Source of the DNA: Acidiferrimicrobium sp. IK
GTDB taxonomy: Bacteria > Actinomycetota > Acidimicrobiia > Acidimicrobiales > Palsa-688
Assembly (NCBI RefSeq): GCF_025499425.1
Contig: NZ_JAIMCB010000009.1
Location: 124,001-188,000, forward strand
DNA length: 64,000 bases
Reading direction: 5' to 3'
Within the stretch, counting starts at the first letter, position 1; the number at the start of each line of letters is the position of its first letter. Positions 7,103 through 15,524 of this stretch are shown here, piece by piece. The translations under genes were made by a program, and so were the position numbers. The notes under the pieces are model-generated. The model saw only the letters and a list, made by a program, of their open reading frames with translations. It had not been told where the DNA came from and ran no database searches.

Positions 7103-9156
7103 GACTGGGCCGCCCGCCACCCGCGCAGGCGGGGCGCCCGGGAGCGGGTGAGCGCCGGGGCGGGCTCGGGGTCAGCTCCGGCGGGTTTCGCCACCATGTC
7201 CTCGACCGATCCGCCGTCGTCGGGAAGCGCCGAGACCGGGTCCGTCGGCCGGCGCCGCCGCTTGCCGGGGAACGCGGCCAGCCCCGTGCCGAGCAGGATG
7301 ATCCCACCGCCGATCCACACCCACATGACCAGCGGCTCGACGGTCACCCCGATGGTCGCCGCCCCGTTGGCGGTCGCCGGCGGGTTGGCCAGCGTCAAGT
7401 ACAGGTCGTCGTTGAGCCGGCTGCGCACCGAGGGGGTGCCGACGGTGTCGGCGGCGATCGGGTACTGGCTGATGGCCGGGGCGTACACCTGGCCGCCGTC
7501 GACGCGGACCCGGGCCGACAGGGTGCTCTTCTGGCTGTCCGCGGTGCTGCGCATGCCGAGGTACTGGAAGCTGTGCCCCTCGAAGCGAGCGGTCTGCCCG
7601 GGAGCGAGGGCCAGCGTGGTCTGGTGGGTGTACGAGTGGCTGGCCGCGAACGCCACCGCGATGACCACCACCCCGAGGTGGACGATCATCCCGCCGTTGA
7701 CCCGCCCGACCAGCCCCCGCCGGCCCTGGCGGCGGACGGCCAGCACCAGCTGGCGCAGCGCCGAGGTCGCCGCGAACGCGCCCAGACCGAAGGCCAGCAG
7801 CGGGTTGAGCCCTCGGACGCCGAACACCACGCACAGCAGCAGGCACAGCGCCGCCGCGCCGGCAGGCCAGCGCAGGCGGGTGCGCAGCAGCTCCGCCGAG
7901 GCTTTGCGCCACGGCAGGACCGGCGCCACCGCCATCAAAAACAGCAGGCAGACCACGATCGGCATGGTCAGCTGGTTGAAGTACGGGGCGCCGACGGTGA
8001 TGTCGGACCCGTTGACGGCCTGCGCGATCAACGGGAAGACCGTCCCGAGCAGCACCACCAGCGCGAAGGCGCCGAACAGGAGGTTGTTGGCGAGGAACGC
8101 GCCCTCCCGCGACACCGGCGAGTCGATCATCCCCGGCGAACGCAACCGGTCGCCGCGCCAGGCCAGCAAGCCGACCGCGGTGGCGACCACCACGCCGAAG
8201 AACCCGAGCAGCTCCGGCCCGATGTTGGAGTTGGAGAAGGAGTGCACGGAGTTGAGGACCCCGGAACGGGTGAGGAACGTACCCAGGATGGTCAGGGAGA
8301 AGGTGGCCATCACAAGCGAGAGGTTCCAGACCCTGAGCATCCCGCGGCGCTCCTGGACCATGACCGAGTGGATGTAGGCGGTGGCGGTCAGCCACGGGAT
8401 GAACGCGGCGTTCTCCACCGGGTCCCACGCCCAGAATCCGCCCCATCCGAGGACCTGGTAGCTCCACCACGCCCCGAGGACGATGCCGATGGAGAGGAAC
8501 GCCCACGCGAACAGGGTCCAGCGGCGGGTCTCGACCATCCACCCCTCGCCGACCCGGCCGGTGATCAGGCTGGCCACCGCGAACGCGAAGGGGATGGTGA
8601 AGCCGACCAGGCCCAGGTAGAGGAGCGGCGGGTGGAACGCGACCAGGAGATGGTCCTGCAGCAGCGGGTCGGGACCCGGGCCGTTGGTCACTGGAGCGCC
8701 GGACAGACGGTCGAAGGGGTCCGACGCGCTCAGCATGAGCCCGAAGAAGAAGGTCGCGACGAGGAACCCCACCACGGTGGCCCACGCCACCAGCGGGTCG
8801 GTGATCCTCGCTCGGAAGTGGACCGCCATCGCCGCCAGGTAGCCGGCCAGGACCAAAGCCCAAAGCAGGATGGAGCCCTGCAGATCCGACCACATCGCAG
8901 TGATACGAAACAGCAGCGGCGTGCCGTTGCCGTCGTTGTGGGCCACGTACGCCAGCGTGTAGTCCCGGGTTATCAGGGCGTGCTGGAGGGCGACGGTGGC
9001 GATCACCGCTCCAAGGAGGACCACCCACACGTAGCTGCGCCCGGTGCGCATCAGCCGGTCGCGGCCCTTCACCACGCCGACGGTGGTGGTGACCGCGCCG
9101 GCCACCGCGCCCAGCAACGCCAGGAGGATGGCGGCGACGCCGACCGACGCGTTCAC
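7099..9156 (-). CDS. ccmF: Heme lyase CcmF
   Basis: This 685-residue polytopic membrane protein ligates heme from CcmE to the apocytochrome CxxCH site. The WWD heme-handling signature is present as WGGFWAWDPVENAAFIPWL, and the family region GTPLLFRITAMWSDLQGSILLW precedes it. A large non-membrane C-terminal portion carries the periplasmic domain, followed by a last helix (VWIGGGIILLGTGLAAF) and a disordered, charged tail. GTG at 9156 overlaps the ccmE stop (GTGA). An open frame extends further upstream, but it lies within ccmE. The length is close to that of proteobacterial CcmF (about 650 residues). Confidence 0.95.
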   Translation of the reverse strand: MNASVGVAAILLALLGAVAGAVTTTVGVVKGRDRLMRTGRSYVWVVLLGAVIATVALQHALITRDYTLAYVAHNDGNGTPLLFRITAMWSDLQGSILLWALVLAGYLAAMAVHFRARITDPLVAWATVVGFLVATFFFGLMLSASDPFDRLSGAPVTNGPGPDPLLQDHLLVAFHPPLLYLGLVGFTIPFAFAVASLITGRVGEGWMVETRRWTLFAWAFLSIGIVLGAWWSYQVLGWGGFWAWDPVENAAFIPWLTATAYIHSVMVQERRGMLRVWNLSLVMATFSLTILGTFLTRSGVLNSVHSFSNSNIGPELLGFFGVVVATAVGLLAWRGDRLRSPGMIDSPVSREGAFLANNLLFGAFALVVLLGTVFPLIAQAVNGSDITVGAPYFNQLTMPIVVCLLFLMAVAPVLPWRKASAELLRTRLRWPAGAAALCLLLCVVFGVRGLNPLLAFGLGAFAATSALRQLVLAVRRQGRRGLVGRVNGGMIVHLGVVVIAVAFAASHSYTHQTTLALAPGQTARFEGHSFQYLGMRSTADSQKSTLSARVRVDGGQVYAPAISQYPIAADTVGTPSVRSRLNDDLYLTLANPPATANGAATIGVTVEPLVMWVWIGGGIILLGTGLAAFPGKRRRRPTDPVSALPDDGGSVEDMVAKPAGADPEPAPALTRSRAPRLRGWRAAQS

Positions 9157-9635
9157 GGCGCGCTCGTCGCGGTGGTGGGCAGCTGGGACTTCAGCCGGTC
9201 GGGGTGGGACTCGACGTAGTTGGCGGTGTGCTTGACCATGATCTGGAACGCCGAGTAGTAGCTGCCCTGCCAGTGGCCTTCGAGCACGACGGGGATCCCG
9301 ACCTTGAACAGCTGCGGCGGCTGCTGCGAGTCGATGACGTGGACGCTGACGTTGTTGGCGATGACGTCGAACTCGGTGCCGGACGGGTCGTGGCGGATGC
9401 CCGGCTCGACGGTTCCCTCCAGGCGGAACTGGCTGGTGCCGAGCCTCGCCTTGTCGGCCACCGCCTGGTCGGCGGTCTTGAAGTACTGGGTGGCGTTGGA
9501 CAGACCCTGGAAGGCGAGGAACCCGAGGGCGGCGAGGATCACCAGCCCGGCGACGACCTGCCGGCGGCGCGACGCCAGCCACCCCCGCCTCGACCGCAGC
9601 GGCTGAGAAGGTGGAGAAATTGTGTCTACTGCCAT
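9153..9635 (-). CDS. ccmE: Heme chaperone CcmE
   Basis: This 160-residue protein has a cytoplasmic basic N-terminus, one membrane helix (about 27-44) and a beta-barrel OB-like domain. The heme-attaching histidine is in VKHTANY, matching the HxxxY motif; the Cys variant seen in some archaea and sulfate reducers is not present. It carries heme from CcmC to CcmF outside the membrane. The ATG at 9635 is preceded by GAGGAG at good spacing, located inside the 3' end of ccmD, which it overlaps by ten bases. Confidence 0.93.
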   Translation of the reverse strand: MAVDTISPPSQPLRSRRGWLASRRRQVVAGLVILAALGFLAFQGLSNATQYFKTADQAVADKARLGTSQFRLEGTVEPGIRHDPSGTEFDVIANNVSVHVIDSQQPPQLFKVGIPVVLEGHWQGSYYSAFQIMVKHTANYVESHPDRLKSQLPTTATSAP

Positions 9636-9751
9636 GTGCGCTCCTCGGGGGGAAGGGAGCGGGACAGGACCCGGCCCCGATGCAGCACCCGCCAGACGTA
9701 GGCAACCACGCCGAACGCGGTGACGCCGTAACCGGCCCAGACGTAGCTCAT
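9626..9751 (-). CDS. ccmD: Small membrane protein CcmD
   Basis: This 41-residue frame begins MSYVWAGYGV, has a single membrane helix (about residues 4-23), then a short basic tail. CcmD is a small helper that holds CcmE to the CcmABC exporter and is needed to release holo-CcmE. Position between ccmC and ccmE, size, the YVWAGYG start and one helix all fit. The ATG at 9751 overlaps the ccmC stop (ATGA), and its end overlaps ccmE and carries the ccmE ribosome-binding site. It is short enough for gene finders to miss. Confidence 0.88.
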   Translation of the reverse strand: MSYVWAGYGVTAFGVVAYVWRVLHRGRVLSRSLPPEERTWQ

Positions 9752-10560
9752 CGGACCGGGGCCTCGGGCGCGGGCGCCGCCGCTTCAGGGGAAGGGGACG
9801 CGGCGGCGCCGGTACCCTCTGCCCGCCGCTGGGAGAGGGCCAGGGCGAAGCCCTCGTGCTCGTAGCGGTCCTCGAGCAGCTCGACGCGGTAGCGGTGGAT
9901 CAAGACCCAAGCGAACAGCAGGCAGAACGCCACGAACGACAGCGAGATGGTGGCCAGCTGCCAGCCGTGGATGGTCGGATTGGACCGGGTGATGGTGTTG
10001 CCCTGGTGCAAAGTCTGCCACCAGTTGGTGGCTTCCCGGTCGACGGGCACCACCAGGAAGCAGACGATGGCGGCCACCGCGGAACGCCGGGCCCGCCCTT
10101 CGGGTGAGCCGCCGGTGCGGCGCAGCCCCAGGTAGCCGATGAACACCGCGAACAAAAGGGCGGTCAGGGTCAGGCGGGCGTCCCAGGTCCACCACACCCC
10201 CCACGACGCCCGGCCCCAGATGGATCCGGTGGCCAGCGTCAACGCGCAGAACATCACCCCGACCTCGGCCGACGCCCCGGCCAGGGCGTCCCAGCGCCGG
10301 CTGCGGGTGCGGGGCCACAGCCACGCCAGGCTCGACAACGCGCACACCCCGAAACCGAGGTAGGCCACGGTCGCCACCGCCGGATGCACGTAGATGAGCC
10401 GCACCAGCTGCCCCTGCACCACGTCGGGCGGGGACACGACCAGCCCCAGCCAGGCGGTCAGGGCCAGGGCGACGAGCGCCACGACGCCGAGGACCCGGGT
10501 GGTGAGGTTGCCGGTGCCGGGGTGGCGGGACGGGGCCGCGGGGGCGGCGTTGGTTGTCAT
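9748..10560 (-). CDS. ccmC: Heme exporter/handling protein CcmC
   Basis: This 270-residue, six-helix-type membrane protein delivers heme to CcmE. The WWD signature reads WGVWWTWDARLTLT, flanked by RLIYVHPAVATVAYLGF and by NTITRSNPTIHGWQL, which carry the heme-ligand histidines. A C-terminal Ala/Pro/Glu-rich cytoplasmic tail follows. The ATG at 10560 overlaps the ccmB stop (ATGA). The frame stays open upstream, but only within ccmB. Confidence 0.95.
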   Translation of the reverse strand: MTTNAAPAAPSRHPGTGNLTTRVLGVVALVALALTAWLGLVVSPPDVVQGQLVRLIYVHPAVATVAYLGFGVCALSSLAWLWPRTRSRRWDALAGASAEVGVMFCALTLATGSIWGRASWGVWWTWDARLTLTALLFAVFIGYLGLRRTGGSPEGRARRSAVAAIVCFLVVPVDREATNWWQTLHQGNTITRSNPTIHGWQLATISLSFVAFCLLFAWVLIHRYRVELLEDRYEHEGFALALSQRRAEGTGAAASPSPEAAAPAPEAPVR

Positions 10561-11225
10561 GCTTCCTCCAGGAGGGTGCCGAAGCCGAGCACCCCGAGGG
10601 TCAAGTAGATCGCGGCGAAGCAGCCGAGCAGGGTCAGCCACCGCCAGCCGTTGTCAGCGGACAGCCCGAGAGCGGCCCGCCACGCCTGGGTGGCGGCGAG
10701 GAGGACCGGGGCGACGACGGGCAGGATGAGCAGCGGCAGGAGGGTCTCGCGGACCTTGAGACCGGCGGCCATGATCCCGTAGACGGTGCCGGCCGCGCCG
10801 AGCCCGGCGGTGGCCAGCACGGCGGTCGCGATCAGCAGCAGCGGGTCGTGTAGCCCGGTGCCGTAGAGGATCACGATCCCGACTCCGAGCAGGACCTCGA
10901 GCCCGGCGAGCACCGCGGCCACCGCCGCGGCCTTGCCGAGGAAGATGCCGGCGGGGTCCAGCCCGGAGAGGCGCAGACCGTCGCGAGCCCCGTCGGCGGC
11001 CTCGATGGCGAAGCTGCGCTGCACTGCCAGCAGCGAACACAGCAGCACCGCCACCCAGAACAACCCGGGCCCGGCTTGCACCAGCAACGGGCGGTTGGAG
11101 TCGAACGCGAAACCGAACAGCAGGAGGATCACCAGGGCGTAGGGGGCGACCTGGTTGGTGGCGACCCGGCTGCGGGCCTCGACCCGCAGGTCCTTGCCGG
11201 CGACGAGCAGCGCGTCACGCCACAT
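10557..11225 (-). CDS. ccmB: Heme ABC exporter permease CcmB
   Basis: This 222-residue, six-helix permease pairs with CcmA. It has the family opening KDLRVEARSR, the conserved LDPAGIFLGK, and DPLLLIATAVLATAGLGAAGTVYG. The CcmAB ATPase drives release of holo-CcmE from CcmCDE. The ATG at 11225 lies within the last codons of ccmA (11-base overlap) and gives the expected N-terminus MWRDALLVAGKDLR. Confidence 0.94.
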   Translation of the reverse strand: MWRDALLVAGKDLRVEARSRVATNQVAPYALVILLLFGFAFDSNRPLLVQAGPGLFWVAVLLCSLLAVQRSFAIEAADGARDGLRLSGLDPAGIFLGKAAAVAAVLAGLEVLLGVGIVILYGTGLHDPLLLIATAVLATAGLGAAGTVYGIMAAGLKVRETLLPLLILPVVAPVLLAATQAWRAALGLSADNGWRWLTLLGCFAAIYLTLGVLGFGTLLEEA

Positions 11226-11934
11226 GGGCGGCGCCTCTCGACTCGGATCCGTCGGGGGCCAGGTCCTCGGCGGGTGCGGACGGCTCGGGGGTGAGGGCGT
11301 TGACCACGCCGCCGGCCACCTCGACGACGCGCCCGGCCAGCGCATGGGCCCGGTCTTGTTCGTGCGAGGCCAGCACCACCGTCGCCCCTTTGACCACTGC
11401 GGTTCGCACCAGGGCGTCCAACAGGTCGCGGTGCTCGGCGTCGAGGCCGGCGTGGGGTTCGTCGAGCAGCCACAGCTCGGGGGCCCTGGCCACGAGCACC
11501 GCCAGCGCCACCCGCCGTCGCTGGCCGGCCGACAGGCCGCCGACGGGGGTGCTGGCCAGTCGCCCGGTCAGTCCCAGGGTGTCCAGAGCGGCGTCGACTC
11601 CGTCGGCCCGCCCGCCTGCGGCCCGAACCGCGAAGCGGACGTTCTCGCTCACCCGCAGGTCGTCGTAGAGCGCCGAGTGGTGGCCGAGCAACCCGACGCG
11701 CCGGCGTACCGCCCGCGGGTCGGCGATCAGGTCGGACCCGAGCACCTGGGCGCTGCCCTGCACGACCGGGAGCAGACCGGCGCAGGCCCGCAGGAGGCTG
11801 GTCTTGCCGGCGCCGTTGGGACCCTGGAGCAGCACGATCTCACCCCGGGCGACGTCGAAGTCGACGCCGGCCAGGACTGGGAAGCGCCCGACGAGCGCGA
11901 CGGCGCTGCGAAAGCGGATGGCGGGATCGACCAC
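11215..11934 (-). CDS. ccmA: Heme ABC exporter ATPase CcmA
   Basis: This 239-residue cytoplasmic ATPase has Walker A GPNGAGKTS (about 39-47), signature LSAGQRRR, Walker B LWLLDEPH and the switch His in VLASHEQD. It powers the CcmABCD complex that frees heme-loaded CcmE. It follows ccdA after 68 bases that contain a hairpin, and overlaps ccmB. A GTG or ATG start near 11934 fits the family length. Confidence 0.94.
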   Translation of the reverse strand: MVDPAIRFRSAVALVGRFPVLAGVDFDVARGEIVLLQGPNGAGKTSLLRACAGLLPVVQGSAQVLGSDLIADPRAVRRRVGLLGHHSALYDDLRVSENVRFAVRAAGGRADGVDAALDTLGLTGRLASTPVGGLSAGQRRRVALAVLVARAPELWLLDEPHAGLDAEHRDLLDALVRTAVVKGATVVLASHEQDRAHALAGRVVEVAGGVVNALTPEPSAPAEDLAPDGSESRGAAHVA

Positions 11935-11955
11935 GGACCCCTAACGGTACTTAGT

Positions 11956-11984
11956 GCTGCCCCCGTATCTCCATCCGGGGCAGC
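11956..11984 (-). promoter_or_regulatory. GC-rich hairpin between ccdA and ccmA
   Basis: GCTGCCCC (11956-11963) pairs with GGGGCAGC (11977-11984) around a 13-base loop, just after the ccdA stop in the direction of transcription. No T-run follows. It could be a partial terminator, a processing site that sets the ccdA:ccm ratio, or an RNA-stabilising 3' end. The function is inference. Confidence 0.5.
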
Positions 11985-12002
11985 GTGACACCCGTCGCCG
12001 GG

Positions 12003-12743
12003 CTACACCGTCGACAGTCGGCTGAGACCCAAGTCGTCGAGCAAAGTGGTGGCCCACGACGACAGCGTGTGGACGCTGCCGGTCAGCAGCAGAACCCCCA
12101 GGCCGGCCAGGAACAGGCCGGACACGACGTTGATGCCACGGACGTGGGCCTTGGCGAAGGCCAACACGCCGGTCAGGCGCCCGAAGGCCACCCCGGCGGC
12201 GATGAACGGGACGCCAAGCCCAAGCGAGAACGCCACCAGCATCGCCTCGCCTCGCCACAGGGTGTGGGTGTCGGACGCCAGGCTGAGGACCGCGGCCAGC
12301 GCCGGTCCGATGCAGGGCGTCCACCCGAACGCGAAGGCCATCCCCATCACCGGTGCGGCCCACTCGCCGAGCTTGGATGGCAGCACCTGCCAGCGCCGCT
12401 CCCGTTCCATCAGCCGCGGCCGAAACCCGGCGAACGCCAAGCCGGCGAGGATGATCACCACTCCGGCCACCTGATCGAGGCCGGTCTGGTGACGGCGCAG
12501 GGAATCGCTGACCCCGTTGGCGGTGGCCTCCAGACCGGCGAAAACGACCGTGAAGCCGGCGACGAACAGCAGCGTCGAGCGCAGCAGCCGCCGCTGGTCG
12601 GTGCCCGTCGCGGTCGCCAGCTGAGCGCCGCCGACCCCCGACATCATCGACAGGTACGACGGCACGAGCGGCAGGACGCACGGCGAGAGGAACGAGACGA
12701 TCCCGGCCCCGAACGCGACGACGAACCCGATCGGCGAGTGCAT
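12003..12743 (-). CDS. ccdA: CcdA, transmembrane thiol-disulfide carrier
   Basis: This 246-residue six-helix protein of the DsbD gamma-domain family moves electrons from cytoplasmic thioredoxin across the membrane to CcmG. The two redox cysteines are in SFLSPCVLPLVPSYLS (first helix) and GWTPCIGP (fourth helix). The ATG at 12743 gives the family start MHSPIGFVVAFGAGIVSF; the frame is open further upstream, but that part is Arg/Pro-rich and unlike CcdA. It is first in the ccd-ccm operon. Confidence 0.94.
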   Translation of the reverse strand: MHSPIGFVVAFGAGIVSFLSPCVLPLVPSYLSMMSGVGGAQLATATGTDQRRLLRSTLLFVAGFTVVFAGLEATANGVSDSLRRHQTGLDQVAGVVIILAGLAFAGFRPRLMERERRWQVLPSKLGEWAAPVMGMAFAFGWTPCIGPALAAVLSLASDTHTLWRGEAMLVAFSLGLGVPFIAAGVAFGRLTGVLAFAKAHVRGINVVSGLFLAGLGVLLLTGSVHTLSSWATTLLDDLGLSRLSTV

Positions 12744-12941
12744 GATGAGGTGGTTGCCGGTCACGGTGAGGGGGCCCGCAGCGCCCCGCCGACGGGTGGC
12801 GGGGGGCGGAGCGACAATGATGGCACCTGATCCCGTGGCCGCGGCGGCGGCCGGCTGCCGGCCTGCCGCTCCCGGGCGGCGGCCGGCCCGGCCGGCGGGA
12901 TCCGCCTTGGTCGGGATGGATCGCCGGTAGCGTCGATACCG

Positions 12942-14210
12942 ATGTTGGTGACCGTTGTCGCCGTGGCGATCGGCCTCGGGGCCGGGCTGGCCCTCGGGGG
13001 TCGGCCGGCCAGGGCGAGACGCGTCCGGGCGCTGGGGCTGGTGGTGCCGGGCGCCGGTCTGCAGCTCCTGGCCTCCCACGTCGGCCTGGGTTCCCCGCTC
13101 GGGCTGCGAGGCGCCGGCCCGTTCCTCGACGTGGCCGGCCTGGTCTGCCTGGCCGCCTTCCTCTGGTGCAACCGGGGGCTGGCCGGGGCCGCGGTGGGTG
13201 CGTTCGGCGTGGGCGCCAACGCCGCGGTCATCACCCTCAACGGCGGGATGCCCGTCGACCCTGCAGCCTTGGTGTCAGCGGGAGCGGCCCGCCCCGGGCT
13301 GGCGCAGGGGGTCGACTACGGCCTGCTGCACCACCGGCAGGCAGCCGGCGACGTGCTGACCTGGCTCGACGACCGGTGGCCGCTCGCTCTCGGCCACCAG
13401 GTGCTCTCCGCCGGCGACGTCCTGCTGGTCGTCGGGGTGGCCGTCGCCGCGCTCGACTGGCTCCGGCCGCCGCGCCTGGCCGCAATCTCGCCGCGCCTGG
13501 CCGCAGTCTCGCCGGGCCTGGCCGCAGTGTCGTCGGGCCTGGCCGGCTTCGGCTCCCGAGTGGCCGGCTTCGGCTCCCGGCTGGCGGTCGGCACGGTCCG
13601 GCCGCCCGCCGACGGGGATCGCCCTCCGGCCTCAGGCCGGGTGGGTCAGGTCGCCTGGGCCGAGGTTTCCGCCCGGAGCGTGCCGGCTGGCGAGACCGCG
13701 GTTGGCGAGCGGCCCGCGGTTGGCGAGTGGGCCGTAGCTGGCCAGCGGTCCGTGGTGCGCGGCGGGACCCTGGTGGGCGGCCGGGCTGTGGTGGAGCGCG
13801 GGGGTGGCGGGCCCTTCGGGACGGGAGTGGAGGCCCCCGGGTCCCTCGCTCGACAGCAGGCCGCTGCGGCGCCCGTCCTCCAGGTACCGGTTGAGCCCGT
13901 TGAGGACGGCCCGGGCGATCGACTCCTCTTCCCGGCGCCCGCCGGCGAGACCCCTCCGGGTGGCGCTCAACCCCTCGTGACGGAGCTGGACCATGGCTCC
14001 CTCGCCGAGATCGCCGGAGAGGACGTGTACCGCAGTCGCTTCAAATGGAACCCTGAGCCCGAGTTCCCCGAGGCCTTCGAGCACCGCCCCGGCGACCGCC
14101 AGCCGGTCCCCGGCCACGCAGGAGGTGACCGCCCGCCGGCCGCGGTAGGCGAGGTGGACCTCGATGCGGCCGCCGGCCAGGGCGGCCACGGCGAGCAGCT
14201 GGACCCGTAG
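12942..14210 (+). CDS. DUF5317 membrane protein with a long C-terminal extension overlapping the opposite gene
   Basis: The first ~180 residues are a DUF5317-type membrane protein of unknown function: four or five hydrophobic segments and the conserved NAAVITLNGGMPVDPAALV. After LDWLRPP the frame passes through 21-bp tandem repeats (about 13480-13600, RLAAVSPGLAAVS type) and then runs on for about 190 residues antisense to the gene at 13632-14471. TAGCGT (12928-12933) lies eight bases before the ATG, so a leaderless start is likely. Either the extension is real, which would mean a 579-bp coding overlap, or an ancestral stop near 13600 was lost when the repeats expanded. Residues past about 220 look low-complexity and probably have no fold. 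Confidence 0.65.
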   Translation: MLVTVVAVAIGLGAGLALGGRPARARRVRALGLVVPGAGLQLLASHVGLGSPLGLRGAGPFLDVAGLVCLAAFLWCNRGLAGAAVGAFGVGANAAVITLNGGMPVDPAALVSAGAARPGLAQGVDYGLLHHRQAAGDVLTWLDDRWPLALGHQVLSAGDVLLVVGVAVAALDWLRPPRLAAISPRLAAVSPGLAAVSSGLAGFGSRVAGFGSRLAVGTVRPPADGDRPPASGRVGQVAWAEVSARSVPAGETAVGERPAVGEWAVAGQRSVVRGGTLVGGRAVVERGGGGPFGTGVEAPGSLARQQAAAAPVLQVPVEPVEDGPGDRLLFPAPAGETPPGGAQPLVTELDHGSLAEIAGEDVYRSRFKWNPEPEFPEAFEHRPGDRQPVPGHAGGDRPPAAVGEVDLDAAAGQGGHGEQLDP

Positions 14211-14471
14211 ACGCGACCCGGGGCCCGCCTCTGGAACGCTCGGCGTCGCCTCGATCACGTTCAGCGCGACAGGTCCGTCCAGCTGCGATTCCGCCAGCCG
14301 GCCGGCCCGGGCCCGCACCTCGTCGGCGCCGACACCCTCGTCGAGGGTGAGCTCTATGGCGATCACCTCGTCGCGCTGGGTGAACGCGACCAGCACCACG
14401 CCCTCGATCTGGCGGAGCTCGAGCTCCAGTTGCGCCAGGTCGTCACGGGGCATCGGGGTGCTCGGTCTCAC
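13632..14471 (-). CDS. Uncharacterised protein with Gly/His/Pro/Leu-rich repeat tail
   Basis: I do not recognise this 279-residue protein. Residues 10-200 look like a soluble alpha/beta protein: alternating Val/Leu strands and amphipathic helices, for example LAQLELELRQIEGVVLVAF and RLRVQLLAVAALAGGRIEVHLAY. A tail from about 215 repeats GPLANRG/GPAAHHG-like units. It starts ten bases after the stop of the GGDEF gene and is probably co-transcribed with it. The start may instead be the ATG six codons in (MPRDDL). Its 3' 579 bp overlap the DUF5317 frame on the other strand. A link to c-di-GMP signalling is suggested only by the neighbour. Confidence 0.6.
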   Translation of the reverse strand: MRPSTPMPRDDLAQLELELRQIEGVVLVAFTQRDEVIAIELTLDEGVGADEVRARAGRLAESQLDGPVALNVIEATPSVPEAGPGSRLRVQLLAVAALAGGRIEVHLAYRGRRAVTSCVAGDRLAVAGAVLEGLGELGLRVPFEATAVHVLSGDLGEGAMVQLRHEGLSATRRGLAGGRREEESIARAVLNGLNRYLEDGRRSGLLSSEGPGGLHSRPEGPATPALHHSPAAHQGPAAHHGPLASYGPLANRGPLANRGLASRHAPGGNLGPGDLTHPA

Positions 14472-14481
14472 GATGGTCTCG

Positions 14482-15351
14482 TCACCGGTGCCCGTCGGGG
14501 CGAGCGAGATGAGAACCCTTGTCGGCGTAGAGGCGGCTGTCGGCCACCTTGGTCAAAGCGGCCGGCTCGGTGGCGTCGTCGGGGAAGAACGCCACCCCAG
14601 CGGAGAAGCGCAGCCCGGTCCCGCCGGCGGAGATCTCGCTGCTCACCCTGAGGCGTTCGACCAGCCCCATCACCTCGTCGCGCTCGCTCACCGCATGGAC
14701 GAGGAGGGCGAACTCGTCGCCGCCGACCCGAGCGGCGACGTCCCCGGTGCGCAGGCAGGCCCGGAGGTCGCTGCCGAATGTCCGCAGCGCCTCGTCCCCC
14801 CTCCCATGACCCCACTGGTCGTTGATGTCCTTGAAGTGGTCCAGGTCCAGCAGGACGAGCGCGAACGGCCACCCGTAGCGGCGGCTGCGCGCCGTCGACT
14901 CGAGCAGCACCTCCTCGTAGGAACGGCGGTTGAGCAGTCCGGTCAGGGGATCCCGGCTGGCGTCGTGGCGGAGCAGGTCCAAGCGCAGCGCCACCTCCAC
15001 CAGAGCGACCAGGTACGAGGCGCTGATGCTGTCGACCGAGGGCGGGTCGGCGTAGAGACCGGGGCGGGCCAGCGCGACGGGCGGGATCGACGACCCCGGT
15101 CTGGGGCTGCCGACCCGGCGCTGCAGCCGGAAAGCCTGGCGGCGGCCGGCGGGGGGTTCGACCACCACCACCGCGTCGTCGAGGCCGAACCTCAGCGCCA
15201 GCACGTCGAGCGCCTGGTAGATGAAGGCGATACCACTGTCAGCGCGCACCAGGAGCCCGGGGAGTTCCAGCAACGTGCCGGGGCCGTCCTCGACCAACGC
15301 CATAACAGGACCAGTTGTGCCACCCTGGTCTTCGGCTGTGAGGTCAAGCAC
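14482..15351 (-). CDS. GGDEF-domain diguanylate cyclase
   Basis: This 289-residue protein has an N-terminal sensor-like region (1-120, no membrane segment, perhaps GAF-like) and a GGDEF domain (about 125-285). The domain has [14 protein letters not shown], the metal-binding [12 protein letters not shown] and the intact active motif [11 protein letters not shown]. It should make cyclic di-GMP from two GTP. No RxxD inhibitory site is obvious five residues before GGDEF. It leads a two-gene unit with the uncharacterised 13632-14471 gene and diverges from the glycosyltransferase at 15525. Confidence 0.88.
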   Translation of the reverse strand: MLDLTAEDQGGTTGPVMALVEDGPGTLLELPGLLVRADSGIAFIYQALDVLALRFGLDDAVVVVEPPAGRRQAFRLQRRVGSPRPGSSIPPVALARPGLYADPPSVDSISASYLVALVEVALRLDLLRHDASRDPLTGLLNRRSYEEVLLESTARSRRYGWPFALVLLDLDHFKDINDQWGHGRGDEALRTFGSDLRACLRTGDVAARVGGDEFALLVHAVSERDEVMGLVERLRVSSEISAGGTGLRFSAGVAFFPDDATEPAALTKVADSRLYADKGSHLARPDGHR

Positions 15352-15480
15352 GTATGCCCTCTCGGTGCTGTGCGGAGTCGGATCCTGCGCGCTCGGAGCG
15401 AGGATTCAAGCCCGCTGCGATCGGTGTTGGAACGTCGCTGAACGCGGCCACAGCGTACTCTGGCGGGCCAGCCGTCCCCG

Positions 15481-15496
15481 ACCGACCGCGGTCGGT
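15481..15496. promoter_or_regulatory. 16-bp perfect palindrome upstream of the glycosyltransferase gene
   Basis: ACCGACCGCGGTCGGT is a perfect 16-bp palindrome, 28 bases before the presumed GTG and downstream of a possible -10 TACTCT (15456-15461). It may be an operator or a 5' leader hairpin. It lies between divergent genes and no regulator is adjacent. Confidence 0.45.
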
Positions 15497-15524
15497 TCGC
15501 CCGCACAAGGAGCCGTTTTTCTTA

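Noticed and set aside
5511..9219. Very long plus-strand open frames opposite the ccm operon (for example 5511-6521, 6674-8377, 7573-9219)
   Set aside because: They are antisense to well-supported ccm genes, Arg/Gln/His-rich and without family features; long antisense frames are expected at this GC content.
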